Assembly: GCF_002007205.1 (NCBI RefSeq)
Contig: NZ_LAZS01000012.1
Span: 806,001-870,000, forward strand
DNA from: Ensifer adhaerens
GTDB taxonomy: Bacteria; Pseudomonadota; Alphaproteobacteria; Rhizobiales; Rhizobiaceae
Direction of reading: 5' to 3'
DNA: 64,000 nucleotides
Shown here: piece by piece, positions 1 through 8,863 of the stretch
Position numbering within the stretch: the first letter of the stretch is position 1
Layout of the letters: each line of letters opens with the position of its first letter
Made by a program: the position numbers and the translations under genes
The notes under the pieces: model-generated
What the model saw: only the letters and a program-made list of their open reading frames with translations
What the model was told of the DNA's origin: nothing
Database searches by the model: none

Positions 1-564
1 GCGGGACAGTTGGTCAATCATAGCGGATTCGGCTCGGCCCTCGGACTATCCAGTGTCACCGCTCAAAAGTATGTCGCAATCCTTGAACGACTCTTCCTTG
101 TCCGAACCCTCGCGCCATGGTCCAACAACCGGCTTAGTCGTCTGGTGAAAACACCAAAGTTGCATTTTCTCGACACTGGCCTGCTCGCAGCCTTGCGCGA
201 AGACGATGTCAACAGCATCCGTGAAAACAGGGCGCGTTTCGGTCCTTTGCTTGAGAGTTTCGTCGCATCAGAACTCATGAAGCTTGCATCTTGGTCCGAA
301 CGCCGACTTTCGTTCTCTCACTATCGGACAAAGGATCAGACCGAGGTCGATGTTGTTGTCGAGGACCGGCGCGGTCGCGTCGTCGGCATCGAGGTCAAGG
401 CATCGTCGACGGTCAAGGCTGAGGACTTCAAAGGACTTCGTCAGTTACAGGAGGCGGTAGGCGACCGCTTCCTGCACGGCATCGTTTTGCACGATCACGA
501 CCGCGTGACGCCATTCGGCGAAAAATTGCACGCCGCACCGCTTTCGGTCCTGTGGACGATGTAA
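1..564 (+). CDS. DUF4143-type ATPase, C-terminal part (5' end outside window)
   Basis: The frame is open to the left edge, so only the last ~187 codons are present. The visible part matches the C-terminal half of the AAA-type ATPase family that ends in a DUF4143 domain: a helix-turn-helix-like stretch (SSVTAQKYVAILERLFLV), the FLDTGL motif, then a PD-(D/E)XK-like core with EVDVVVE and VGIEVKAS. The Walker motifs would lie upstream. Family members are common in genomic islands and their role is mostly unknown; some have been suggested to act in toxin-antitoxin-like or DNA-related functions. The TTG at 10 is an internal codon, not a start. Family assignment is good, function is not. Confidence 0.8.
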   Translation, partial: AGQLVNHSGFGSALGLSSVTAQKYVAILERLFLVRTLAPWSNNRLSRLVKTPKLHFLDTGLLAALREDDVNSIRENRARFGPLLESFVASELMKLASWSERRLSFSHYRTKDQTEVDVVVEDRRGRVVGIEVKASSTVKAEDFKGLRQLQEAVGDRFLHGIVLHDHDRVTPFGEKLHAAPLSVLWTM

Positions 565-712
565 GATCACGTAAGATTTATTATGGAACTTATCTTTGTT
601 GATGATCAGCGGGAATTTAACGTAGCGTCGCATGGGGCAACAGCAATCAAACTGCCACTTGAAATTGCGGCCCCGACGGCTAGGCTGCCGATGGACGATT
701 GAGGGGGCAGAC

Positions 713-1549
713 ATGCATGCACATCGCATACCCGCAACCGCACAAATGGCGACCCACATTGCCGTCGCGCTTTCCGTGACGCTTTTGTGTCCGACGGTGT
801 CGAACGCCGCCGATTTCGACCAGACGCGCATGGCGCCGCAAAGCGACTGGACGGTGATCGTCAGCCCCTATGTCTGGGCGGCGAGCCTCAAGGGGGACGC
901 ATCGCTTGCCGGCTTCGACACCGATGTCGACGTGCCCTTCAAAGACACGCTTGACCATCTCGACCTGGCGCTGATGGGAAACATCGAGCTGACCAACGGC
1001 CAATGGGGCGTCTATTTCGACGGCCAGTACGTCCGTACCAGCCAGGATGAAGAGCTGGCCAGCCATGAGATCGGCCTCGACATCAAGATGACGACACTGG
1101 CGGTCGGCGCGTTCTATCAGGTCTATGAGCAGGAACTCGGCGGCAACACGGTCTTCGGCAAGCCCCGGACGCTTTCGATCGAGCCGACGATCGGCCTGCG
1201 CTGGACGAAGCTCGAAGCGGACGTGTCCGTGGCCGGCTTCAACAAGAGCAAGAGCGCCGACTGGACCGACCCTTTCGTCGGCCTGCGGCTCAATGCCGAT
1301 CTCAGCGAACGCTGGAACCTCGTCGCCGAGGCCGACGTCGGCGGCTTTGATGTCGGCTCGAAGCTCAGCGTCAACGCCCAGGCCTATCTCGGTTACCGCA
1401 CCGAAATGTTTGGCCAGCCGACAATTTTGCGCGCCGGCTACCGGCTGCTCTACCAGGACTACGAAAACGACGACTTCACCGGAGCGAACAAGTTCCGCTG
1501 GGACGTGAACCAGCATGGCCCGGTCATCGGCTTTTCCATGCTGTTCTAG
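713..1549 (+). CDS. Outer-membrane beta-barrel-like protein
   Basis: 278 residues from the ATG at 713, which follows a GAGGGGG ribosome-binding site; an upstream in-frame ATG at 632 lacks one. An N-terminal signal peptide ends near SNA-AD. The mature part is rich in alternating polar/aromatic strands (SPYVWAASLKG, GVYFDGQYV, GYRLLYQDY) and ends in phenylalanine (GFSMLF), the usual C-terminal signature for insertion by the BAM complex. It is probably a small outer-membrane barrel of unknown cargo. It lies 70 bp upstream of the amide hydrolase on the same strand and may be co-transcribed with it. No specific family could be named with certainty. Confidence 0.65.
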   Translation: MHAHRIPATAQMATHIAVALSVTLLCPTVSNAADFDQTRMAPQSDWTVIVSPYVWAASLKGDASLAGFDTDVDVPFKDTLDHLDLALMGNIELTNGQWGVYFDGQYVRTSQDEELASHEIGLDIKMTTLAVGAFYQVYEQELGGNTVFGKPRTLSIEPTIGLRWTKLEADVSVAGFNKSKSADWTDPFVGLRLNADLSERWNLVAEADVGGFDVGSKLSVNAQAYLGYRTEMFGQPTILRAGYRLLYQDYENDDFTGANKFRWDVNQHGPVIGFSMLF

Positions 1550-1619
1550 TCCGCCGCACCTTCATCTGGACACACGACTTGGATGCTCCGGACACGCTTA
1601 ACCCGCAAAGGAGATTGGT

Positions 1620-2696
1620 ATGATGTTCATCGGAAAGTCCGCTGCCCGATCGATGACTTCAGCACTTGCCGCCCTTCTCATGCTTGGCCACACCACTGCC
1701 GAAGCCTGCACTCGGCTCGTCTATCTCGGCCCGAACGACAGCGTCATCACCGCCCGCTCCATGGATTGGAAAAGCGACGTCGCGACCAATCTCTGGGTCT
1801 TGCCGCGCGGCATCGAGCGAACCGGCCAGGCAGGGCCGAATTCGTTCAAGTGGACGGCGAAATACGGCAGCGTGGTCGCGACCGGATACGACGTCTCCAC
1901 CACCGACGGCGTCAACGAGGCGGGTCTCAATGCCAATCTGCTCTGGCTGGTCGAATCCGAGTATCCCAAGTTCGATGACAAATCGAAGCCGGGCCTGACG
2001 ATCGCCGCCTGGGCGCAATATGTGCTGGACAGTTTCGCAACCGTCGAAGAGGCGGTCGCGGCGCTCGAAAAAGAACCCTTCACCATCGTCACCGACAACG
2101 TGCCGGGCGAGAACCGGTTGACGACACTGCATCTGTCGATCTCGGACAAGACCGGCGACAGCGCCATTGTCGAATACATCGGCGGCAAGCAGGTCATCCA
2201 CCACGACCGCAAGTACCAGGTGATGACCAATTCACCGGTCTTCGACCAGCAACTGGCGCTCAACGCCTACTGGAAGCAGATCGGCGGCACGGTGATGTTG
2301 CCCGGCACCAACCGCGCGTCGGACCGCTTTGCCCGGGCCTCGTTCTACGTCAACGCCATTCCCAAGGACGAGAACCCCGACCGGGCGCTGGCCAGCGTCT
2401 TCAGCGTCATTCGCAACGTCTCGGTTCCCTACGGCCTCAATACGCCGGAGGAACCGAACATCTCCTCGACCCGCTGGCGCACCGTCGTCGATCACAAGCG
2501 CAAGCTCTATTTCTTCGAGTCGGCGCTGACGCCGAACACCTTCTGGGTCGACCTCAAGAAGATCGACTTTGCCAAGGAGACCGGCAAGGTGATGAAGCTC
2601 GACCTCGGTGACAACCAGGATCACACCTATTCGGGCGATGCCACCGGCGACTTCAAGCCCGCCGAACCGTTCAAGTTCCTCGGCCTGCAGATGTGA
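1620..2696 (+). CDS. Secreted choloylglycine hydrolase / penicillin V acylase family amide hydrolase
   Basis: 358 residues, preceded by AAAGGAGAT. The signal peptide is cleaved at AEA|C, exposing Cys30 as the N-terminal nucleophile of the Ntn-hydrolase fold. Conserved family residues follow: Arg32 next to the nucleophile, RSMDW (catalytic Asp region), and NEAGLNANLLWL. These enzymes cleave linear amide bonds; Gram-negative members hydrolyse penicillin V and often acyl-homoserine lactones, so quorum quenching is possible. The enzyme would act in the periplasm. Substrate is inference; the fold and nucleophile are clear from the sequence. Confidence 0.88.
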   Translation: MMFIGKSAARSMTSALAALLMLGHTTAEACTRLVYLGPNDSVITARSMDWKSDVATNLWVLPRGIERTGQAGPNSFKWTAKYGSVVATGYDVSTTDGVNEAGLNANLLWLVESEYPKFDDKSKPGLTIAAWAQYVLDSFATVEEAVAALEKEPFTIVTDNVPGENRLTTLHLSISDKTGDSAIVEYIGGKQVIHHDRKYQVMTNSPVFDQQLALNAYWKQIGGTVMLPGTNRASDRFARASFYVNAIPKDENPDRALASVFSVIRNVSVPYGLNTPEEPNISSTRWRTVVDHKRKLYFFESALTPNTFWVDLKKIDFAKETGKVMKLDLGDNQDHTYSGDATGDFKPAEPFKFLGLQM

Positions 2697-2764
2697 GCGT
2701 TTGGCCCAAGCACGTTTGAAGGCTTGCTTCGGTATCCGGCTTCAATAGTATCCTGCACGATGGG

Positions 2765-4309
2765 GTGGCGGTATACGTGACGAGAGGCAGGACGTTGAGA
2801 CTCTCCACTGCAGCGAACTCGATCATCGTTGCTATGTTCGGAGCGCTTGTCGCTCTACTAGGCCTCTGGATCTACGAAAGCTACCAGACTTCGATGCGAC
2901 GCGCGGAAGAGCGCGTTGTTGCTGCTTCCAAGATCGTATCAACGAACGCGTCGTGGATTAACGCGCTTGCAGTGCAGACGCTCCAGCGTATTGATGATTC
3001 TCTGGGACCAACCCTCGGCCTTGCTTCAGACGAAGTAAAGAACCTCAACGAGGCAGTGTCAAACCTCCCGGGCAAAGTCCAAGCATATGTGGTCGATCGC
3101 AACGGACGCACACTTTTTTCGACGGATCCAAACATAAGGCCGATTGACATCAGGGATCGTGAGTACTTCTCGGCCGTTGCGAAGGGCGAACCTTTTCACG
3201 TCTCGGGACTACTTGTGAGCAGGCTCAACAACAAGCAGATATTTGTGTTCAGCAAACGCCTTGAACGAGACGGTGTATTCTCGGGGGCTGCGATGGTTTC
3301 GTTCGAGGCGGAATTGCTTCGGGATGTCTGGGAAGCGGTATCGCTCGGCGAAAATTCGACGGTAAGCATGATCAGAAAGGATGGGGAACTCGTCGCACGA
3401 TTTCCCGCTTCTGATGGTCCGATGAATATGAGCAGTTACGTGCTCTTCACTGATTATTTGCCCAAGGCTTCGAGTGGGACATATGTGGCGAACTCCCCGG
3501 CGGACGGCGCTCGGCGCGTCGTTGCATACCGCCTCGTGGAGGGAACTGGAATAGTCGCGCTCGCGTCCGCAGACTACGAAGCTGGCTTGACACCTTTTCG
3601 GAGTGACCTCTTCATTGCAGCAGCCGTTTTGGTCTTGGCTTCAATCTCGTCGCTCGCTGCATGGGGCTGGATTCGATACGTGGGGAAGCGCGACGCAGAA
3701 AAATCGGCACGTTTGGAGGACGCTCTGGAAGACAACAGATTGTTGCTTCGAGAAATCCTCCATCGTGTCAAAAACAACTTTCAAGGCGTCCAGAGCGTTA
3801 TTCGCATGCATCAACTACCAGCGGACGCTCAAAAATTATTGTTTGACCGCATCGGCGCCATGATAGCCGTCCACGAGCAGATCTACGGACGCGACCAGTT
3901 CAGCGCCATAGGTGCAAACGATCTCATCCCCTCAATCATCGACAAGCTGATCAGCGCCTATGGCGACAACGTGGCCGCACGCTACGACATAGAGGACTTC
4001 TATCTGGATCCGGATCAGGCCACGCCCGTAGCACTACTGGTGACTGAAGTGGTCACCAATAGCCTCAAATACGCCTATCCAGACGGACGACAGGGGACCT
4101 TGACGATCAGCCTTCGGAGGCATGGCGATCTCGGGGCCACTTTAGTGATTGCCGACGACGGCGTGGGGTTCAACCCTGATGATGTGCGCAGAGGTATGGG
4201 AAGCCGACTCATTCGCGGTGTGATGGGCCAGTTGCGCGGCTCGTTCGAGTACAAGTTTCAAGGGGGCACCGTGTTCACCGCTCAACTCGCGCTTATCCCG
4301 CGCAAATAG
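2765..4309 (+). CDS. Membrane sensor histidine kinase, HisKA_2/HWE type with extracytoplasmic Cache-like sensor
   Basis: 514 residues from GTG at 2765 (no strong ribosome-binding site; GTG at 2777 is an alternative). A transmembrane helix lies at ~15-38, then a periplasmic PDC/Cache-like domain (VVDRNGRTLFSTDP, IDIRDREYFSAV), a second helix at ~280-300, and a short coiled coil. The dimerisation domain carries ILHRVKNNFQGVQSV with phosphoacceptor His333. The C-terminal ATPase domain has the N box (VTEVVTNSLKYAYP) and G box (DDGVGF). Such kinases in rhizobia often feed the general stress response. No response regulator lies next to it, so its partner is unknown. Confidence 0.85.
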   Translation: MAVYVTRGRTLRLSTAANSIIVAMFGALVALLGLWIYESYQTSMRRAEERVVAASKIVSTNASWINALAVQTLQRIDDSLGPTLGLASDEVKNLNEAVSNLPGKVQAYVVDRNGRTLFSTDPNIRPIDIRDREYFSAVAKGEPFHVSGLLVSRLNNKQIFVFSKRLERDGVFSGAAMVSFEAELLRDVWEAVSLGENSTVSMIRKDGELVARFPASDGPMNMSSYVLFTDYLPKASSGTYVANSPADGARRVVAYRLVEGTGIVALASADYEAGLTPFRSDLFIAAAVLVLASISSLAAWGWIRYVGKRDAEKSARLEDALEDNRLLLREILHRVKNNFQGVQSVIRMHQLPADAQKLLFDRIGAMIAVHEQIYGRDQFSAIGANDLIPSIIDKLISAYGDNVAARYDIEDFYLDPDQATPVALLVTEVVTNSLKYAYPDGRQGTLTISLRRHGDLGATLVIADDGVGFNPDDVRRGMGSRLIRGVMGQLRGSFEYKFQGGTVFTAQLALIPRK

Positions 4310-4498
4310 CGCCGGCTCGAGTCGGGCCCGAGAACAACGCTCGAGAAAAGAATCTGCACAAGCCTGGGTACTCCAGAGCCCGTTCGCCACATGGTCTTAT
4401 GCGAGCGATCTTGAAAGCTGAGGGCTCGCGGCTAGATTTTGTCTTGCCAATGACGAGCCCAGAGGATCGGCCAGTGAGGGCCGACTTGAAGAAACATT

Positions 4499-4705
4499 AT
4501 GGTCGATGAAAACCAACTTCGCGACGCGCGTGATGCTGGAGAACGGTTGCTGTCGTCGCATCCATCCGAAGATCCTTTCGCGGCAGCCTTCAAGGCCACG
4601 CGCATGCCTATGTTGATCACCGATCCACGCCAGCACGACAATCCGATTATTTTTTCAAACCGCGCCTTCTCTCAACTCACGGGGTATAGTCAGTTCGAGT
4701 TGACT
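4499..4705 (+). pseudogene. Truncated LOV/PAS-domain sensor gene
   Basis: Codons 1-68 match the N-terminus of rhizobial LOV-type photosensor kinases (DPFAAAFKATRMPMLITDP, NPIIFSNRAFSQLTGYS). Similarity stops abruptly after SQFEL, just before the place where the flavin-binding GRNCRFLQ motif should be. The frame then continues as meaningless sequence antisense to the ABM-fold gene and stops at 5068. The LOV cysteine, the rest of the PAS fold and any kinase domain are absent. This marks a deletion or recombination end-point between 4702 and 4775. Confidence 0.7.
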
Positions 4706-4775
4706 AGTCGAGTGGGGACCGACCAAGCCGTTTCGCCGGCAGCGCTGATAGCCGTCCTCGTCAGGCGCAGTCCGA

Positions 4776-5081
4776 TCACCTGTTCCCCGTGGGCTCCGCC
4801 GGAAGCAGCCGAAAAATGTCGATCGGGCTTGCCAGCAGGCGGTCGATCTGACTCAGCATCGGCTTCAGGTGCTGCATTTCCATGTGCGCGTCGAGATCCG
4901 CCTGGCTCTTCCAATTCTCATAGAACACGAAGACGTGGGGATCCATGGCATCGACGTGAAGGATGTAGTCAATGCAGCCATTTTCGGCCCGGGTTGGCTC
5001 GACCTGATCGACGAGAAGGCGGAAAAGCTCTTCTCGCGTTTCCGGGCCGCCTGTCAGCGTTGCAATGAGCGAAACGATCAT
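4776..5081 (-). CDS. Antibiotic biosynthesis monooxygenase (ABM/YgiN-like) family protein
   Basis: 101 residues from ATG 5081, four bases after the permease stop, so it is the last gene of the minus-strand sugar operon. It is a dimeric alpha+beta barrel of the ABM family: ENGCIDYILHVDA, FVFYENWKSQADLDAH and HMEMQHLKPML are typical. Members act as quinol monooxygenases, haem-degrading enzymes or sugar mutarotases; in a sugar locus a mutarotase-like or reactive-carbonyl role is possible but unproven. The longer frame starting at 5117 overlaps the permease and lacks a ribosome-binding site. Confidence 0.8.
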   Translation of the reverse strand: MIVSLIATLTGGPETREELFRLLVDQVEPTRAENGCIDYILHVDAMDPHVFVFYENWKSQADLDAHMEMQHLKPMLSQIDRLLASPIDIFRLLPAEPTGNR

Positions 5082-5085
5082 GGCA

Positions 5086-6021
5086 TCAGCTCCGCTTCTG
5101 GCTGAGCGCGACGGCAAGAATGATGATGCCGCCGCGGGCGATCAGTTGCTGGCTGAATTCGAGTCCCATCAGAATGAGACCGTTGTTGATGAGGCCGATC
5201 ATCAGGGCGCCGACGATGGTGCCGATCACCGTTCCCTTGCCGCCGAAGAGGCTCGTGCCACCGAGCACCGCAGCCGCAATGACCGAGAGTTCGTCGCCCT
5301 CGCCAAGCTGGAAGCGGCCGGATTGCAGACGCCCCGCATAGAGCATGCCGGCGAGCGCTGCCGCAAGCGAAGAGATGACCAGCACCTTGAACTTGATTGC
5401 CTTCGTGTCTATGCCGGAATAGTGCGCCGCCGTCTCGCCGCCCCCGGTCGCCAGCACCCGCCGGCCGAAGCCCGAGCGCCGTAGCGCGATATGGCCGATG
5501 CCGCCGAGCACCGCCATCCAGAAAAGCAACACCGGCACCGGCCCGAGATTGCCACCGCCGAAGAGCCAGGAATAACCGGGCGACAGGATCGGTACCGCCG
5601 CCGTCGCGGATATCCACATGGCGACGCCCTTGGCGATACCCATCATGGCAAGCGTGGTGAGAAACGAGGGAATGCCAATGCGGGTGGTCAGCCATCCGTT
5701 GAACATGCCGACCGCAAGACCCGTGGCGATGCCGGCCCCGACGCCGACGATCGGCCCGCCTGCCGCGATTGCCATGGCCACGGTGACGGTCGAAAGGCCC
5801 GCGACTGCGCCGACCGAAAGGTCGATCTCACCCGCCGAGAGCACGAAGGTCATGGCGATCGCCATGACGGCGATCATCGCCGTCTGCCGCACGATGTTGA
5901 GCAGGTTGTTGGGATTGAGAAACCCCTTGTCGGCCAAAGTCACTGCGAAGACGAGGAAGACTGCGACGAAGCCGATATAGATAATGTTCTGGCGCCAGTT
6001 GGCGAAGAAGGCGTTAGCCAT
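5086..6021 (-). CDS. Sugar ABC transporter permease, RbsC family
   Basis: 311 residues from ATG 6021, which overlaps the ATPase stop by eight bases, evidence for translational coupling. About eight to ten hydrophobic helices are visible, plus the family motif MTFVLSAGEIDLSVG and the conserved GKGTVIGTIVGAL loop contacting the ATPase. It forms the inner-membrane channel of a CUT2-type (ribose/inositol/xylose-like) importer. The in-frame ATG at 6105 would add 28 residues inside the ATPase gene and is not favoured. Substrate cannot be read from the permease alone. Confidence 0.92.
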   Translation of the reverse strand: MANAFFANWRQNIIYIGFVAVFLVFAVTLADKGFLNPNNLLNIVRQTAMIAVMAIAMTFVLSAGEIDLSVGAVAGLSTVTVAMAIAAGGPIVGVGAGIATGLAVGMFNGWLTTRIGIPSFLTTLAMMGIAKGVAMWISATAAVPILSPGYSWLFGGGNLGPVPVLLFWMAVLGGIGHIALRRSGFGRRVLATGGGETAAHYSGIDTKAIKFKVLVISSLAAALAGMLYAGRLQSGRFQLGEGDELSVIAAAVLGGTSLFGGKGTVIGTIVGALMIGLINNGLILMGLEFSQQLIARGGIIILAVALSQKRS

Positions 6022-7588
6022 TGGATACCTCTTGAACCGCAAGGGCTTTCTGGATTTCGATTTGCAGCCGCTGTTCGGCCGCCTGGAGACGGTGGGCAAG
6101 GTCATCAGCGGGCACCGACGGGTCTTCCAGCGCCTCGCGCACCAGATCCTGGTGCACGCGTCCCTCGGACATGACGAGAATGCGATCGCAGGCGGTCAGA
6201 AGCTCTGAGAGTTCGGATGAGATCATGATGATGCCCTTGCCGGCAGCGGCAAGCTCGCGAACCAGACGGATGATCTCGGACTTCGAACCGATATCGATGC
6301 CTGCCGTCGGCTCGTCGAGGATGAGGATGTCCGGATTGGTGGCTAGCCACTTACCTATAACCACCTTCTGCTGGTTGCCGCCCGAAAGCGTCGAGACGGC
6401 GTGGTCGCGGCCCGCCGTTTTCACCCGCAGGCGCTCGATTTGCGCGTCGGTCAGGTCGTTTGCCGCCTTCGCATCAACGAGGCCGACCGTGGAAAGCCGA
6501 TCGATGACGGCGAGGACCATGTTGGAGGCAACCGAATGGGCGGGGATGATGCCCTGCGTGGCACGCGCTTCCGGCACCAGCGCGACGCCCGCGGCAATGG
6601 CGTCCCCCGGCCTACGGATCGAGACGACGCGGCCCTTGATGCGTATCTCGCCCTTGACGACCGGTTCGATGCCGGCGATCACCCGCGCAAGCGACGAACG
6701 GCCCGAGCCGAGCAGTCCCGCCAGCCCCAGGATTTCGCCGCGATGCAGCGTCAAGGAAATGTTCTCCGGCTTTTGAAGGCCGCTGACATTCGCGAGTTCC
6801 AGCAGCACTTCGCCCTTGACGGCCTCGCCGCGCTCCACGTCCGACAGCCCTTTCGAGCGCCGGCCGACGATATGCTCGATCATCGTGTCGATCGGCAATT
6901 CACTCAGCGGCGCGGTGATGACGTGGCGACCGTCGCGCAGGATCGTCGCGCGATCGGCGATGCGAGCGATCTCGTCCATGCGGTGGCTGACATAGATGAT
7001 CGCCACCCCCTTCGCCTTCAGCTTGCGCAGGAAGATGAAGAGCCGCTCGACATCGGAAACGGCAAGCGCCGTCGATGGTTCGTCCAAAACCAGCACCTTG
7101 GCATCCTGCGAGATCGCCTTGGCGATCTCCGTCAACTGTTTCTGGCCGGCGCCAAGATCGCCGACCACGGCCTTCGGATCGACGAAGACGTCGAGCATCG
7201 CGAAAATGTCCGCCGCGCGCCGCTCGGCTTCCCGGTCATCGATGAAGCCCTTGCCATCACGGCATTCGCGCGTCAGGAAGATGTTCTGGGCGACCGTCAA
7301 GGTCGGGATCAGGCTCATTTCCTGGTAGTTCATCGCGATGCCGGCCGCGCGGGACGCCTCCGGCGTATGCGTCGTCAGGGGCACGCCGGCGACCTCGATT
7401 GCGCCCTGATCGGGGCGATGCACCCCGTTCAGCACCTTGAGGATCGTCGACTTGCCGGCGCCATTGCCGCCAAGCAGCGCATGCACCTCGCCGGGCAGGA
7501 CCTCGAAGGATACGCCGTCGAGCGCGCGCACCCCTCCGAAAGCCTTGGAAATGCCGGTCATGCGGACGGCAGTGGCGCTCGCAGTCAT
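6014..7588 (-). CDS. Sugar ABC transporter ATP-binding protein with two nucleotide-binding domains, RbsA/MglA type
   Basis: 524 residues. The ATG at 7588 overlaps the stop of the dehydrogenase gene (ATGA). The first domain has Walker A GGNGAGKST and Walker B VLVLDEPST; the second has a degenerate P-loop (GLLGSGRSSLARV), a canonical signature LSGGNQQKV and Walker B ILILDEPTAG. This duplicated layout with one degraded P-loop is diagnostic for CUT2 importers such as RbsA and XylG. It powers uptake of the sugar captured by the binding protein encoded upstream. Confidence 0.93.
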   Translation of the reverse strand: MTASATAVRMTGISKAFGGVRALDGVSFEVLPGEVHALLGGNGAGKSTILKVLNGVHRPDQGAIEVAGVPLTTHTPEASRAAGIAMNYQEMSLIPTLTVAQNIFLTRECRDGKGFIDDREAERRAADIFAMLDVFVDPKAVVGDLGAGQKQLTEIAKAISQDAKVLVLDEPSTALAVSDVERLFIFLRKLKAKGVAIIYVSHRMDEIARIADRATILRDGRHVITAPLSELPIDTMIEHIVGRRSKGLSDVERGEAVKGEVLLELANVSGLQKPENISLTLHRGEILGLAGLLGSGRSSLARVIAGIEPVVKGEIRIKGRVVSIRRPGDAIAAGVALVPEARATQGIIPAHSVASNMVLAVIDRLSTVGLVDAKAANDLTDAQIERLRVKTAGRDHAVSTLSGGNQQKVVIGKWLATNPDILILDEPTAGIDIGSKSEIIRLVRELAAAGKGIIMISSELSELLTACDRILVMSEGRVHQDLVREALEDPSVPADDLAHRLQAAEQRLQIEIQKALAVQEVSNG

Positions 7589-8751
7589 CCCACCTTCTCC
7601 CATTGGCCCGTCTCACCGGAGCGGATAAGGGCGTCGGCGACGAGTTCGGTCAGAAAGCCATCTTCGAAGTTAGGGCTCGGCTGCCGGTTCTTCGCGATGG
7701 CCGAGAAGAAATCGTAGCACTCGACGATCTTCGTCTCCGAATAACCGATGCCGAGACCCGGGATCGGCCAGAGGCCCTCGCCATAGGGGTGCGCCGGGCC
7801 GGTGTAGACGGTGCGGAAGCCACGCGCATCTGCCGGATCGTCGGCAAACATCACCTGCAGCTCGTCGCGGCGCTCGTAGTTGAAGTGGATCGAGCCCTTG
7901 GTGCCGTGAATTTCCAGGGTGATGAAGTTGTTGCGACCATAGGCGTTGCGGGTTGCTTCAAGGCTTCCGATCGCGCCGCCCTCGAATTTCAGCATCGAGA
8001 CGACCTCGTCGTCGACATCCACCTCGCCGCGCTCGGCATCCGTCGCTTTTTCCGCCGCGCCAAGTTTGTCGACGCCTCCCTGCTGGAGCGGCCGCGTCTT
8101 GTTGTAGGTCGTGGTCAGGGCGTTTACCTCGGCGATCGGGCCGACGAGATAGTGCGCAAGATCGACCACATGCGTAGCGATGTCGCCAACCGAGCCGGAC
8201 CCGGCGATCTTCTTCTGGAAGCGCCATGACAGCGGTGAATCCGGGTCTGCCGACCAGTCCTGCAGATAGGTGCCGCGGAAATTCAGGATCCGGCCGATGC
8301 GTCCCTCTTCGATGTACTTCCTGGCAAGCGCCACCGCCGGCGTGCGGCGATAGTTGAAGGCGACCATGTGGATGACGCCCGCGGCCTTCACCGCGTCGCG
8401 CATCGCCCTCGCTTCTTCGACGGTGCGGGCAAGCGGCTTCTCGCAGATGATGTGCTTGCCAGCCTTCGCCGCCTCGATGGCAATCTCGGCATGCACATTG
8501 TTCGGCGTGCAGATATCGACGACGTCGATGTCCGGCCGATTGACGACGGCCCGCCAGTCCGAGGACGCTTCCTCAAAGCCGTAGCGCCGGCGCGCTTCCT
8601 CCGCCATGCCGTCTGTCACGTCGACGACGACCTTGCGATTGGGAATGGCCGGTGCGGGCCAGAAGAACATCGGCATGGAGGCATAGGCCATGGCATGCGC
8701 CTTGCCCATGAAGCCGCCGCCGATCATGGCGACGTTCATCACTTTGGTCAT
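7585..8751 (-). CDS. Gfo/Idh/MocA family NAD(P)-dependent sugar dehydrogenase
   Basis: 388 residues from ATG 8751 behind AGGAGA. The N-terminal Rossmann domain has the dinucleotide motif IGGGFMGKAHAMAY, the loop DICTPNNVHAEIA, and the catalytic Glu-Lys-Pro motif in CEKPLA. The C-terminal domain carries HVVDLAHYLVGPI and the family IHGTKGSIHFNYE strand. It probably oxidises or reduces a hydroxyl of an inositol, sugar or sugar derivative brought in by the adjacent importer. Substrate unknown. The in-frame ATG at 8796 lies upstream of the ribosome-binding site and is rejected. Confidence 0.9.
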   Translation of the reverse strand: MTKVMNVAMIGGGFMGKAHAMAYASMPMFFWPAPAIPNRKVVVDVTDGMAEEARRRYGFEEASSDWRAVVNRPDIDVVDICTPNNVHAEIAIEAAKAGKHIICEKPLARTVEEARAMRDAVKAAGVIHMVAFNYRRTPAVALARKYIEEGRIGRILNFRGTYLQDWSADPDSPLSWRFQKKIAGSGSVGDIATHVVDLAHYLVGPIAEVNALTTTYNKTRPLQQGGVDKLGAAEKATDAERGEVDVDDEVVSMLKFEGGAIGSLEATRNAYGRNNFITLEIHGTKGSIHFNYERRDELQVMFADDPADARGFRTVYTGPAHPYGEGLWPIPGLGIGYSETKIVECYDFFSAIAKNRQPSPNFEDGFLTELVADALIRSGETGQWEKVG

Positions 8752-8825
8752 CAGTTGTCTCCTGAAAGAGGTCGGCTGCAGCGAGCCGCGTTCCATCTGC
8801 CGGCAGAAGCCGGATCATGTCGTTC

Positions 8826-8856
8826 GGCGCGGAGCACGGGGGTCGCGCCCCGCGCC
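8826..8856 (-). terminator. Hairpin between binding-protein and dehydrogenase genes
   Basis: GGCGCGG at 8826-8832 pairs with CCGCGCC at 8850-8856, just after the binding-protein stop. No U-tract follows. Partial terminators or mRNA-stabilising hairpins here are common in ABC operons and raise binding-protein output relative to the downstream genes. Role is inferred. Confidence 0.4.
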
Positions 8857-8863
8857 TGTTCGG

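Noticed and set aside
4499-5068. A single 189-residue LOV protein
   Set aside because: Only the first ~68 codons are LOV-like; the rest is antisense to the ABM-fold gene.
6401-7717. 438-codon plus-strand frame over the ABC ATPase gene
   Set aside because: Antisense shadow of a complete ATPase with all motifs.
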